A stretch of 64,000 bases of DNA from positions 1-64,000 of the forward strand of contig JAJNAZ010000003.1 in NCBI GenBank assembly GCA_021155855.1, given 5' to 3'. The notes beneath the pieces are model-generated. The model worked only from the letters and a program-made list of their open reading frames with translations. It was not told where the DNA came from and did not search any database. Positions within the stretch are counted from its first letter, which is position 1. Each line of letters starts with the position of its first letter. This stretch comes from Solirubrobacterales bacterium (GTDB lineage Bacteria; Actinomycetota; Thermoleophilia; Solirubrobacterales; 70-9). Made by a program: the position numbers and the translations under genes. Below are positions 49,760 to 57,079 of the stretch, one piece after another.

Positions 49760-50633
49760 CACGACCCCGGATCCCGAGGTAGGGCAGCGCGGCGAGGACC
49801 GGCAGCGCGGCGGCAAGCACGAGCGTCGCCGGCTCGGCGTCGACGGCGAGCGTCGGATAGGCCTCAAAGCCGCCCACGCCGGCGATCCGGCCTCCGACTC
49901 CGAGCGCGCCGATCGCCGCCCCCGCGGCGCCGAAGCGCCAGGAATGGCGCGAGCGCCTCGCCTCCGAGGCCCGCCCGGGTGCGCCGCGCGCATAACCGCG
50001 CAGCTCGAGCGCCGCGGCGACATCGACCGCGCGGTCGAGCGAACCGGCGACCAGGCGGCGACCGAGCGCCGCGCGGCCGACCGGCGCCGCCCCGGGCCCG
50101 CGCAGGGCCGAGGACTCGCGCAGGCGGGCATGGTCGGCGGCCGCCAGTGGCACCAGCCGGGTGATCAGGGTCGCCGTGAGCGCCGAATGGCGGGCCAGCG
50201 GCCGCAACAGCCGCAGCACCCGGTCGGGGTCGACGCAGGCGGTGTAGACGGCGAAGGCGGCGATCACGACGGCAATCCTCAGGGCCAGCACCCCGCCCTC
50301 GGCGAGCGCCTCGGCGCTGATGTCGATCCGGCCCGCCAGCGGCAGGTCCCAGCCGCGCAGCAGGATCGTGTCGCCGCGCTGGGAGGCGACCCCGTTCACC
50401 GCCACGATCAAAACGCTCAGGCTGGCGCCCCAGCGCGCCGCGGCGGCGAGCGCGCCCCCGGCGCGGGCGGCGAGGCCGGCGACCGCAACGGCGGCACCGG
50501 CGCCGGCGAGCACGATCGGGTTCGAAAAGGCGAAGGCGACGACAGCGAGCGAGCCGAGGTAGGCGGCGGCCGCGAGGGCGCTCGCTCGGCCCAGCGGGCC
50601 GGGGCGCGGCGAATATGCGAGCGCCGGTCTCAT
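49752..50633 (-). CDS. ECF transporter transmembrane component EcfT
   Basis: 293 aa. Several membrane segments (LAAAAYLGSLAVVAFAF, IVLAGAGAAVAVAGLAA, LALRIAVVIAAFAVYTACV, LVLAAALPVLAALPYLG). The coupling region has LRPLARHSALTATLITRLVPLAAADHARLRESSALRG and VDVAAALELRGYARG, matching the EcfT helices that carry the Ala-Arg-Gly-type motifs contacting the ATPases. ATG 50633 overlaps the upstream lipoprotein stop (ATGA). It couples the S-component to the fused ATPase. Confidence 0.88.
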   Translation of the reverse strand: MRPALAYSPRPGPLGRASALAAAAYLGSLAVVAFAFSNPIVLAGAGAAVAVAGLAARAGGALAAAARWGASLSVLIVAVNGVASQRGDTILLRGWDLPLAGRIDISAEALAEGGVLALRIAVVIAAFAVYTACVDPDRVLRLLRPLARHSALTATLITRLVPLAAADHARLRESSALRGPGAAPVGRAALGRRLVAGSLDRAVDVAAALELRGYARGAPGRASEARRSRHSWRFGAAGAAIGALGVGGRIAGVGGFEAYPTLAVDAEPATLVLAAALPVLAALPYLGIRGRDG

Positions 50634-51580
50634 CCGTGGCCCTCCGCGGGCAGCGCCAGCTCGACCGTGCCGGCGACGAGTACCGCGTAGCGGTCGGCGA
50701 GGTGCTCGGCGTCGAGCAGCCTCGCTGCGCGCTCGACCCCCTGGGCGTCGGTGCCGGTGACCAGCCAGGCCGGCGGCCGCTCGCCCCGACGCAGGCCGGC
50801 GACGAGTCCGGCGCCGCGCCCGAAGGCGTCGACCTCGGCGGCGCTGGAGTCGAGGGCGACGAGCTCGTAGCCGCCGGATGCGCGCTCGAAGCGGGCGAAG
50901 ATGCCGCTCGATTGCGGGTCCCCTTCGAGCAGCCCGGCGAGCGGGTCGGTGCGCAGCGCCGGCCACGGGCCGACCAGCAGCCGCATCGCCGGGCGCTCGC
51001 CGGACTGCCCGACCGGCGCCTCCTCGATCGTCGCCTCCACCCCCTCCTCGGCGAGCCGGTCGACGACCAGCTCGCAGGGAGTGCGACGGCGGTGGCACTC
51101 GACCCGCACAGGCAGCCGCTCGGCACCGGCCGAGGCCTGGGCGAACGGCTCGGGCCAGGAGCCGACCACGGCAGGGGTGCGCAGGGCGTCGGTCCAGTCG
51201 CGGTAGTCCCACCAGATCCGGTCTCCACCGCGGACGATGACCTCGGCAGAGCCCCGCGGCGACTCGATCCCGTTGACGAAGAAGAACCAGTCCAGCTGGC
51301 GCGCGTCGCGCACCTCGCCCTCGATTCCTTCGATCGACTGGACGAAGCCGCCACCGTAGCGGGTGGTGATCTCGGCCTCGCGGTCGAGCAGCCGGATCAC
51401 CGTCTCGGAGGCGGAGGGCTCGGACCTGGTCGCCTCGAGCATCGGCTCGGAGCCGTAGTCGCGGGTCACGGTCAGCCGCGCCTCGCCCTCCGAAGACTCC
51501 CCGGACCCGAAGCCGCAGCCCGGGACCACGACGGCGATCAGCGCCACCGCCGCGACCCCCGGAAGGCGGCCCCGGCTCAT
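50630..51580 (-). CDS. Lipoprotein with DUF4430 (transcobalamin beta-like) domain
   Basis: 316 aa. Signal peptide with lipobox VVPGC (about residue 20), then Gly/Ser/Glu linker. Residues about 30-145 contain a DUF4430-type pattern: SASETVIRLLDREAEITTRYGGGFVQSIEGI, LDWFFFVNGIESPRGSAEVIVRGGDRIWWDYRDW. The remainder (ELVVDRLAEEGVEATIEEA, RPAMRLLVGPWPALRTDPLAGLLE, VELALPAEG) is mixed alpha/beta and unassigned. DUF4430 resembles the C-terminal beta-domain of transcobalamin/intrinsic factor. It is likely tethered outside the membrane and may capture or cap the vitamin. ATG 51580 overlaps the upstream stop (ATGA). Confidence 0.85.
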   Translation of the reverse strand: MSRGRLPGVAAVALIAVVVPGCGFGSGESSEGEARLTVTRDYGSEPMLEATRSEPSASETVIRLLDREAEITTRYGGGFVQSIEGIEGEVRDARQLDWFFFVNGIESPRGSAEVIVRGGDRIWWDYRDWTDALRTPAVVGSWPEPFAQASAGAERLPVRVECHRRRTPCELVVDRLAEEGVEATIEEAPVGQSGERPAMRLLVGPWPALRTDPLAGLLEGDPQSSGIFARFERASGGYELVALDSSAAEVDAFGRGAGLVAGLRRGERPPAWLVTGTDAQGVERAARLLDAEHLADRYAVLVAGTVELALPAEGHG

Positions 51581-52602
51581 CGTCTGCGGATCTTCTCGCA
51601 ATCGTGGGCAAGCTCATCGGCGCCGCGATCGCCGCGCCCGATCAGCACCCTGTCGCGGCCCGGACCGCAGTCGACCTCGTCGGCGTCTCCCCGGCGGACG
51701 TCGACCCGGTCGGCGCCCCCACGAGCGCGGATCACGTCCGGTCCCTTGGTGCCCTCGATCCGCTCGCCCTCGCCGCTGCCGATGATGCGCTCGCCGCGCC
51801 GCTTCGAGCAGCGGTCGAGCCGTTGCTTGACGCACACCCGCAGCGCCTGCGAGGCGATGTCGGAGCCGCGCGTCGCGACCAGCTTCACGCGGCCGTTCGA
51901 GCCCGCGGTCACCTCCGCCTTGCCGGCGCCGTCGGTGGTCACCTCACCCCCGGCGCCGCTGACGATCGCCCCCGCCGCGGGCGCGCTCTCGCAGCTGACC
52001 TCGAACGTGTTCGGGTCGGTGACGCAGCCGTGCTCGATCACCGAGACCGTGAACGGCTCGCCGGGCGCCGCCCGGGCCGGGGCGCGCAGCTCCAGCTCGT
52101 CGGGGTTCGGCTCGGGGAAGTTGTCCGAGGCCAGATAGACGAGCAGCTCGTCGCCGTCGGACATCGGCTCCTGGTCGGCGCCGACCGTGAGCTCCTCATG
52201 GTTGCGTTTCAAGTACCAGAATGTCCCCGGCCGGTCGTCGACGCCGCCGATCGCGCAGATCGCCAGTCCGAAGCCGAACTCATCGCTGATCGAAAGTGGG
52301 CGCAGGCCGGCGTCGGCCTCCGCGGCGGCGGCGAGCAGCCCGAGCCCGTTGGGCTCGGGGAACTCGAAGGTCGCGCCGGTGCCGCCGGCACCGCCGAAGT
52401 TGCAGTCCGCCCGCGGGTCGGTGCTCACGCTCTCGGCGCCGACGACGTAGGTCGTGCCCGGGTCCAGCACGCGGTTCGGGGTCAGCACCCGCAACTCGGC
52501 CTGGACCGTCGCCGCGCTCGCCTGGGCGGGAGCGATCGCGAGCGCGATCAGCGCGGGCAGTGCGGCGAGCGCGCAGCGCGCGAGCGGTCCGGATCTGGTC
52601 AT
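51577..52602 (-). CDS. Secreted DUF4430-like protein with calcium-repeat-like C-terminus
   Basis: 341 aa, first gene after the riboswitch. Signal peptide (ALAALPALIALAIAPAQASAA), then a DUF4430-like region (NGLGLLAAAAEADAGLRPLSISDEFGFGLAICAIGG, GTFWYLKRNHEELTVGADQEPMSDGDELLVYLAS), an Ig-like domain (APARAAPGEPFTVSVIEHG, AGGEVTTDGAGKAEVTAGSNGRVKLVATRG) and a C-terminal RTX-type segment (GTKGPDVIRARGGADRVDVRRGDADEVDCGPGRDRV) suggestive of calcium binding. ATG 52602 was chosen over GTG 52611 because AGGAAAGG lies about 10 nt upstream of it but abuts the GTG. Riboswitch location makes B12 binding the leading hypothesis. Confidence 0.82.
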   Translation of the reverse strand: MTRSGPLARCALAALPALIALAIAPAQASAATVQAELRVLTPNRVLDPGTTYVVGAESVSTDPRADCNFGGAGGTGATFEFPEPNGLGLLAAAAEADAGLRPLSISDEFGFGLAICAIGGVDDRPGTFWYLKRNHEELTVGADQEPMSDGDELLVYLASDNFPEPNPDELELRAPARAAPGEPFTVSVIEHGCVTDPNTFEVSCESAPAAGAIVSGAGGEVTTDGAGKAEVTAGSNGRVKLVATRGSDIASQALRVCVKQRLDRCSKRRGERIIGSGEGERIEGTKGPDVIRARGGADRVDVRRGDADEVDCGPGRDRVLIGRGDRGADELAHDCEKIRRR

Positions 52603-52629
52603 AGAAGCCACCCTTTCCTCGAGGGACGT

Positions 52630-52805
52630 AGTTGGCTGGCCGGGGCAGGTCTCCTGGCTTCCGGGCCGGCCGCCGCGCCTTCCCGAGCTCGCTCGCGCGA
52701 GCTCAGTGGCTGACTTCGGTCATGCGACGCCGTCTGGGCCCGGTCACAGTGGCGGGACCGCGCCGGCTTCTCACCGGACTTCCCTTGGCCACCGGCCGTT
52801 TGGTT
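52630..52805 (-). ncRNA. Cobalamin (B12) riboswitch
   Basis: The minus strand between the CNB gene and the DUF4430 gene carries the conserved elements in order: GGGAAGTCCGGTGAGAAGCCGG, GCGGTCCCGCCACTGTGACCG, a second GTCAGCCACTG, GGGAAGGCG, and the B12 box AAGCCAGGAGACCTGCC (52660-52644). A GGCCGG…CCGGCC closing stem frames it. It ends about 27 nt before the ATG, close to the ribosome-binding site AGGAAAGG, so control of translation initiation is likely. It assigns the downstream five-gene ECF operon to cobalamin uptake. Boundaries are approximate. Confidence 0.95.
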
Positions 52806-52812
52806 CGCCGCG

Positions 52813-52818
52813 AGTCTA
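52813..52818 (-). promoter_or_regulatory. -10 element for the B12 operon
   Basis: TAGACT on the minus strand. Initiation 7 nt downstream (about 52806) coincides with the start of the riboswitch. No convincing -35 was found. Confidence 0.45.
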
Positions 52819-52822
52819 AACG

Positions 52823-53209
52823 CTAGGAGGACCGCTCCTCGACCTTGCGCTGCAGCTCGGCGACCACCCCGGGCATCGACTGCTTCATCCGCGCCAGCTC
52901 CCAATGCTCGATCTTGATCAGCCGCACGGGAGAGGTCGCGGTCACGGTGGCGGAGCGCTCCTGCTTCTCGAGCAGGCCCTGCTCGCCGAAGACGTCTCCG
53001 GGACCGAGGTCGGCCAGGTGTTCGCGCTCGCGCTCGACCTTCACCGTGCCGTCCTCGATCACATAGAAGTCGTTCGAAAAACCTCCCTCGCGGATGATCG
53101 TCTTGCCCTCAACCGCGGACTCGAGGGTTGCGAACGTGGCCACCTTGACCAGCGCCTCGTCCGGCACGTCGGCGAATAGTGGGGTGTTCTTCAGAGCGCT
53201 TACGTCCAC
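52823..53209 (-). CDS. Stand-alone cyclic-nucleotide-binding domain protein
   Basis: 128 aa, a single CAP-type cNMP-binding domain: LKNTPLFADVPDEALVKVATFATLESAVEGKTIIREGGFSNDFYVIEDGTVKVER, then LADLGPGDVFGEQGLLEKQERSATVTATSPVRLIKIEHWELARM. The phosphate-binding cassette reads FGEQGLLEKQERSATV, where the usual Arg-Ser/Thr-Ala is RSA, so nucleotide binding is plausible. There is no DNA-binding domain, so it is not a Crp-type regulator itself. GTG 53209 has GGAGGAGA upstream and TAGGTT at 53240-53245 as possible -10. Confidence 0.88.
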   Translation of the reverse strand: MDVSALKNTPLFADVPDEALVKVATFATLESAVEGKTIIREGGFSNDFYVIEDGTVKVEREREHLADLGPGDVFGEQGLLEKQERSATVTATSPVRLIKIEHWELARMKQSMPGVVAELQRKVEERSS

Positions 53210-53242
53210 GACTCTCCTCCGCTCGGGTTTGCCGGCGAGAAC

Positions 53243-53383
53243 CTAACCGATCGCCTCCAGCGGCGCGGCGCTCGAGGTGTCGGCGCGCACCGTTGCGAGG
53301 GTCAGCGCCGCGAGCGGGCAGAGATGGCCCCCGGCCGAGCCGCCGGTGATGCAGCCACCGAGCCTACACGGGCGTGAAGGGTC
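53243..53383 (-). pseudogene. Remnant of an alpha/beta hydrolase (esterase)
   Basis: Directly after the TetR stop, the same frame stays open for 46 codons and reads GGCITGGSAGGHLCPLAALT, closely resembling the nucleophile elbow of LipO/LipM-type esterases (GGSAGGHLxxLAALT). No start codon, upstream or downstream esterase sequence is visible, and the frame ends in TAG at 53243. It looks like a decayed gene fragment left in the intergenic region. Chance similarity in high-GC sequence is possible. Confidence 0.4.
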
Positions 53384-54013
53384 TCAGCCGCCGCTGACGA
53401 CCGCGCTCGCCGACTCGACGAAGAGCTCGCGCGCGCGCCGCAGGGCCGCGGTCTCGCCCCGCTCGAGGCGCTCCAGGGAGAGGCCCTCCAAGCCGGCGAC
53501 CAGATAGACGACGACGGCGTCGAGCTCGTGCTCGGATGGGCGCTCGTCGAGCCTGCGCAGGAGCTCGCGCAGGATCGTCCGGTGGCCCTCCTTCATCTCC
53601 ATCATGATCTCGCCGACCCGGGCCTCGACCACCGACTGCGAGGCGAGGTCGAAGTAGACGCGCTGCAGGCCCTCGTCGCGGTCGAGCGCCCGCCGGACGC
53701 CGTCGGAGAGCCCGCGGACGAGCTCGCGGGCGGTGCGCGGCTCGCCGAGCCCGCCGAGCACCTCCTCGGTGATCGCCTCCGAGACCCGGCGCCCGACCGC
53801 CGCCACCAATCCCTGCTTGGAGCCGAAGTGGTAGGCGATCAGGGCCTTGTTGTGACCCGAGGCGGCGGCGACCTTGGCCATGGTCAGGCCGGCGTAGCCG
53901 TCGCGCTTGAGCACCTCGTAGGCGGCGTCGCAGATGCGGTCCGGAGCGTCGGAGGGCGGGCGCCCCGGGCCGCGCGCCGGTTTCGTCGCGCCCACCCGCG
54001 CCGCGGCGGTCAA
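53384..54013 (-). CDS. TetR-family transcriptional regulator
   Basis: 209 aa. N-terminal HTH: RICDAAYEVLKRDGYAGLTMAKVAAASGHNKALIAYHFGSKQGLVAAV, a typical TetR domain. The C-terminal ligand domain (LVRGLSDGVRRALDRDEGLQRVYFDLASQSVVEARV, VVVYLVAGLEGLSLERLERGE) is all helical. TTG 54013 was chosen because it overlaps the stop of the upstream diiron-protein gene (TTGA); GTG 53995 is the alternative. The track ORF (to 55183) is mostly shadow. An 18-bp palindrome in the promoter of this two-gene operon is a candidate operator, suggesting autoregulation. Confidence 0.92.
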   Translation of the reverse strand: MTAAARVGATKPARGPGRPPSDAPDRICDAAYEVLKRDGYAGLTMAKVAAASGHNKALIAYHFGSKQGLVAAVGRRVSEAITEEVLGGLGEPRTARELVRGLSDGVRRALDRDEGLQRVYFDLASQSVVEARVGEIMMEMKEGHRTILRELLRRLDERPSEHELDAVVVYLVAGLEGLSLERLERGETAALRRARELFVESASAVVSGG

Positions 54014-54996
54014 ACGGCCACCTGCGCCGCGCTCGGCTCCATCCCCATCGCCGCGAGCTTCTTCGACAGGGACTTCATCGCGTACTCGAACATCTCCGAT
54101 GAGTGGTAGCCGAACGGCGTCTCGAAGTCGAACCGGTCCTCCACCCACGGCGGCGAGAAGGCGAGCACGCCGACCGGCAGGGTCTCCGAGAGCGTCTCCT
54201 GGACCACTCCTTTCATCCGCGGATCCGCCTTGATCGCGTCGGCGAGAAACTTGACCCCGAAGCCGACGTGGCGCGACTCGTCGCGGTTTACGTGCGTGAA
54301 CCCGTCCCGGAAGCCCGGCAACCGGTCCATCTCCTTGAGGCTGCGGAGGATGAAGCGGGCTCCGGTCAAGGCCAAGGTCCCCTCGATCACGATCATGTAG
54401 ACGGTCACCCCGCGCACCAACGCCTCGAAGTTGGAGGGGTCGCGGCGCAACTCGTCGGCGCAGTCGTGGAGGATGCCGTCGAAGAGCTGTTTGAACTCGT
54501 CGTTGATGTTGGCCCGCTGGACCTCGAGATTCTCGGTGATCGTGTCCGCCTCCGCCCCAAGTACCTCGCGGTAGAAACGATCGAAGAAGACGCAGTGGCG
54601 GGCCTCGTCGGCGATCTGGGAGGCGAGGAAGATGCGCTGATCGTCGTCGGGCGCCGCGATCGCGAACGGGAGCAGCTCGGTCGTCACCCGCTCCTCGCCG
54701 AGGAAGAACTCCGAGAGGCTGAAGATCATGAAGCGCTTCTGCTCGGCGGTCCAGATCGAGTCGTCGGCCCACTCCTCCGCGTCGCGCGAGAAGTCGAAGC
54801 TCTCGGAGTTCCAGCCCTGGTTGTCCCAGCGCGAGATCAGCCTGCGATATGAGGGCGCCGCTTCCACGATCCGGTCGAGGTGCGACATCACCTTGTCGAT
54901 ATCGCCGTCGAGCAACACGTCGAGGGCGCTGAGCTCCTCGTCGCTGATCTCGCCGTCGTGAGCCCGCGCCTTCGTCGCGCTGTAGCTGGTCGTCAT
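54010..54996 (-). CDS. Ferritin-like diiron protein related to RNR R2 / R2lox
   Basis: 328 aa all-helical protein with the four iron-ligand helices: SEFFLGEERVTTELLPF, QIADEARHCVFFDRFYREVLG (ExxH), VIEGTLALTGARFILRS and HVNRDESRHVGFGVKFL (ExxH). The pattern is that of ribonucleotide reductase small subunits and R2-like ligand-binding oxidases. No adjacent nrdA-type gene exists, so an oxidase role is more likely than ribonucleotide reduction, but this is inference. ATG 54996 has GAGGAGG upstream. It is followed by its TetR regulator with a TTGA overlap. Confidence 0.85.
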   Translation of the reverse strand: MTTSYSATKARAHDGEISDEELSALDVLLDGDIDKVMSHLDRIVEAAPSYRRLISRWDNQGWNSESFDFSRDAEEWADDSIWTAEQKRFMIFSLSEFFLGEERVTTELLPFAIAAPDDDQRIFLASQIADEARHCVFFDRFYREVLGAEADTITENLEVQRANINDEFKQLFDGILHDCADELRRDPSNFEALVRGVTVYMIVIEGTLALTGARFILRSLKEMDRLPGFRDGFTHVNRDESRHVGFGVKFLADAIKADPRMKGVVQETLSETLPVGVLAFSPPWVEDRFDFETPFGYHSSEMFEYAMKSLSKKLAAMGMEPSAAQVAV

Positions 54997-55028
54997 CCGG
55001 GGCCTCCTCGGGTTCGCCTTCGCGGCAA

Positions 55029-55057
55029 TTATTACCCGATCGTTTAATTAACGTCAA
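55029..55057 (-). promoter_or_regulatory. Promoter of the diiron-protein/tetR operon
   Basis: Minus strand TTGACG (55057-55052), a 17-nt spacer, then TAATAA (55034-55029), a strong sigma-70-type match in an AT-rich island that stands out from the surrounding GC-rich DNA. The -35 hexamer contains the TGA stop codon of fabI. Confidence 0.7.
55031..55048. promoter_or_regulatory. Candidate TetR operator palindrome
   Basis: ATTACCCGATCGTTTAAT, an 18-bp imperfect palindrome (14 of 18 positions symmetrical) centred on CGATCG and filling the spacer between -35 and -10. Its position fits repression by the co-transcribed TetR protein. Confidence 0.6.
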
Positions 55058-55884
55058 GCGGTGGTCGGGATCGCCGGCTCCAGCGCCGGCTCGGCACGAC
55101 TCGACGCGGGCGGCCCGGTGGCCCCAAGGGCGTGAAAGCCGCCGTCGACGTGCACGACCTCGCCGCTGATCGCCGACGCCCAATCGGAGAGCAGGAAGCA
55201 GACGGCGCGCGCGACCGGGGTCGGGTCGTCCGGGTCCCAGCCGAGCGGAGCGCCCCGCTGCCAGGCTTGGGCGAGCTCACCGAAGCCCGGGATGCCGCCG
55301 GCGGCCGCGGTCTCGACCGGCCCGGCGGAGATGAGGTTGACGCGGATCCCGCGCGATCCGAGATCGCGGGCCAGATAGCGAGCGGTCGACTCGAGCGCCG
55401 CCTTGGCGACCCCCATCCAGTCGTAGGCGGGCCAGGCGACGGTCGCGTCGAAGTCGAGCCCGACGATGCCGCCGGGCGGATCGCGCTCGAGCAGCGGTGC
55501 GAGGTGCCGGGCGAGCGCCTGCAGCGAGTAGGCGCTGGTGCGGAAGGCCTCGATCGCGCTCTCGGCCGGGGTCTGGAGGAAGCCGCCGCCGAGGGCGTCG
55601 TCGGGCGCGAAGGCGATCGCATGCAGGACTCCGTCGAGCGATCCCCATCGCGAGTCGAGCTCGCCGGCGACCGCCGCCAGGTCGTGCTCGCTGTTGACGT
55701 CCAGCTCGAGCACCTCGGGCGTCTCGGGGAGCCGTTTCGCGGCCCGTTCGGTCAGCCGCCGCGTGCGCCCGAAGCCGGTGAGCACGACCTCGGCCCCCGC
55801 GAGCTGGGCCTCGCGGGCAACCGCGTAGGCGATGCTGCGCCGGGTGATCACGCCGGTGATCAGGAGGCGCTTGCCGTCGAGCAT
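55054..55884 (-). CDS. fabI: Enoyl-ACP reductase, InhA-like FabI
   Basis: 276 aa SDR enzyme for the last step of fatty-acid elongation. GKRLLITGVITRRSIAYAVAREAQLAGAEVVLTGFG is the FabI-type NADH-binding start. The active site GLDFDATVAWPAYDWMGVAKAALESTARYLARDLG has the Y-x6-K pair and is close to mycobacterial InhA ([23 protein letters not shown]). VNLISAGPVETAAA and ISGEVVHVDGGFHALG complete the family. ATG 55884 overlaps the maoC stop (ATGA). It is the last gene of the fab operon. Confidence 0.95.
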   Translation of the reverse strand: MLDGKRLLITGVITRRSIAYAVAREAQLAGAEVVLTGFGRTRRLTERAAKRLPETPEVLELDVNSEHDLAAVAGELDSRWGSLDGVLHAIAFAPDDALGGGFLQTPAESAIEAFRTSAYSLQALARHLAPLLERDPPGGIVGLDFDATVAWPAYDWMGVAKAALESTARYLARDLGSRGIRVNLISAGPVETAAAGGIPGFGELAQAWQRGAPLGWDPDDPTPVARAVCFLLSDWASAISGEVVHVDGGFHALGATGPPASSRAEPALEPAIPTTA

Positions 55885-56414
55885 CAGAGCAACACCCGCC
55901 CCTCGTCGCACGGTGAGAGCTCCGCCTCGGCCGGGGCGCTGCCATTGCCGCTCGCCCGCTCCGCGGTGGCCGGCTCCCGTCGCCAGAGCGCCTCGAGCAC
56001 CGCGCGCGCGAGTAGCTTGCCCTCGCCGTCGCGCACCCGCAGGCCGAGCTCGACCAGGCCATGACCCGAGTCGAGCGGGCGCAGGGCAGCCACCTCGACC
56101 TCGACTGAGATCGTGGTCCCGATCGGAACCGGGCGCTTGAAGACAACGTTACGCAGGCCGCGCAGGGCGACGACACGGTCGGGGTCGATCGGCAGCACGC
56201 CGACCGAGTAGGAGAGCACCAGCATCCCGTGCGCGATCCGTTCGCCGAACGGGCTCTCCGCCGCCCACTCGGCGTCGGCGTGCTGGGGATGCCAATCGCC
56301 GGTGAGCGCCGAGAACGAGACCAGGTCGGCCTCGGTGATGGTGCGCGCGCGCGAGACGAAGGCGGCGCCGACGTCGAGCCGATCGAAGTCGAGCGAGAGC
56401 GGGTCCCGGGTCAT
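55884..56414 (-). CDS. MaoC-like dehydratase (hot-dog fold)
   Basis: 176 aa. RLDVGAAFVSRARTITEADLVSFSALTGDWHPQHADAEWAAESPFGERIAHGMLVLSYSVGVL contains the hydratase-2 signature with catalytic Asp and His (D-W-H-P-x-H; RIAHGM). The rest is VVALRGLRNVVFKRPVPIGTTISVEVEVAALRPLD. In the absence of fabZ or fabA in the operon it is the best candidate for 3-hydroxyacyl-ACP dehydratase, comparable to mycobacterial Had proteins. ATG 56414 overlaps the SGNH gene stop (ATGA). Confidence 0.9.
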   Translation of the reverse strand: MTRDPLSLDFDRLDVGAAFVSRARTITEADLVSFSALTGDWHPQHADAEWAAESPFGERIAHGMLVLSYSVGVLPIDPDRVVALRGLRNVVFKRPVPIGTTISVEVEVAALRPLDSGHGLVELGLRVRDGEGKLLARAVLEALWRREPATAERASGNGSAPAEAELSPCDEGRVLL

Positions 56415-57079
56415 GCTTCCTCCTTCACGTTGAGGCCGAGCAGGCGGCCGAAGCCGATCGCGGCCCGCCGGTGGCCGAGCGGCGACGGATGGAGCCCGTC
56501 GGCGACGAAGTTCTCGGCCTCGCCGACGCCGGGATGGCCGGCCGCCTCGAGGCAGGGCACGGAGTGCGCGGAGGCGACCGCCCTGGTGGCGGCGTTGAAC
56601 CGGACGATGCCGCGCTCGAGCCGCTTCCGCATTCGCGGCCGCCGGCCAAGGTCGAGGAAGTCCCAGCGCTCGGGCGCGGTCGCGGTCGCGATCCGCACCG
56701 CCGGCAGGGTCTCGGTCAAGCGCCTGAAGATCCCGGCGAGGCGCCGAGCGTAGGCGTGATGGTCGGGGCGGACCGAGAGGAGGACGTCGTTTACGCCGCA
56801 GACGACCGTGACCAGGTCGGGCTCGAGCTGAAGCGCGTCGCCGAGCTGGTCGAGCACCTCGGCGCTCGTCGCTCCGTCGACGGCGAGGTTGCGATAGACG
56901 AAGTCGGGGTTGCGGTCGGCCAGCCCGGCGGCCAGCCGATCGGCCCAGCTTTCGCCGGGCGCACAGCCCGTGCCAGCCGTGAAGCTGTCGCCGAGCGCCG
57001 CGTAAGAACGGATCGCGTTCTCCTCGGAACCGGCGCCGAGCACCCTGGCGATCTCCGCGTAGGGGTCGAGGGAGGTCAT
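56411..57079 (-). CDS. SGNH/GDSL-family hydrolase
   Basis: 222 aa. Block I SYAALGDSFTAGTG (Ser nucleophile), block II SWADRLAAGLADR…NLAVDGATSAEV with the Gly, block III VVCGVNDVLLSV (Asn) and block V NFVADGLHPSPLGHRRAA (Asp-x-x-His). All four SGNH residues are present. There is no signal peptide, so it acts in the cytoplasm; as part of the fab operon it may be a thioesterase or lysophospholipase. ATG 57079 overlaps the carboxyltransferase stop (ATGA). Confidence 0.9.
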   Translation of the reverse strand: MTSLDPYAEIARVLGAGSEENAIRSYAALGDSFTAGTGCAPGESWADRLAAGLADRNPDFVYRNLAVDGATSAEVLDQLGDALQLEPDLVTVVCGVNDVLLSVRPDHHAYARRLAGIFRRLTETLPAVRIATATAPERWDFLDLGRRPRMRKRLERGIVRFNAATRAVASAHSVPCLEAAGHPGVGEAENFVADGLHPSPLGHRRAAIGFGRLLGLNVKEEA

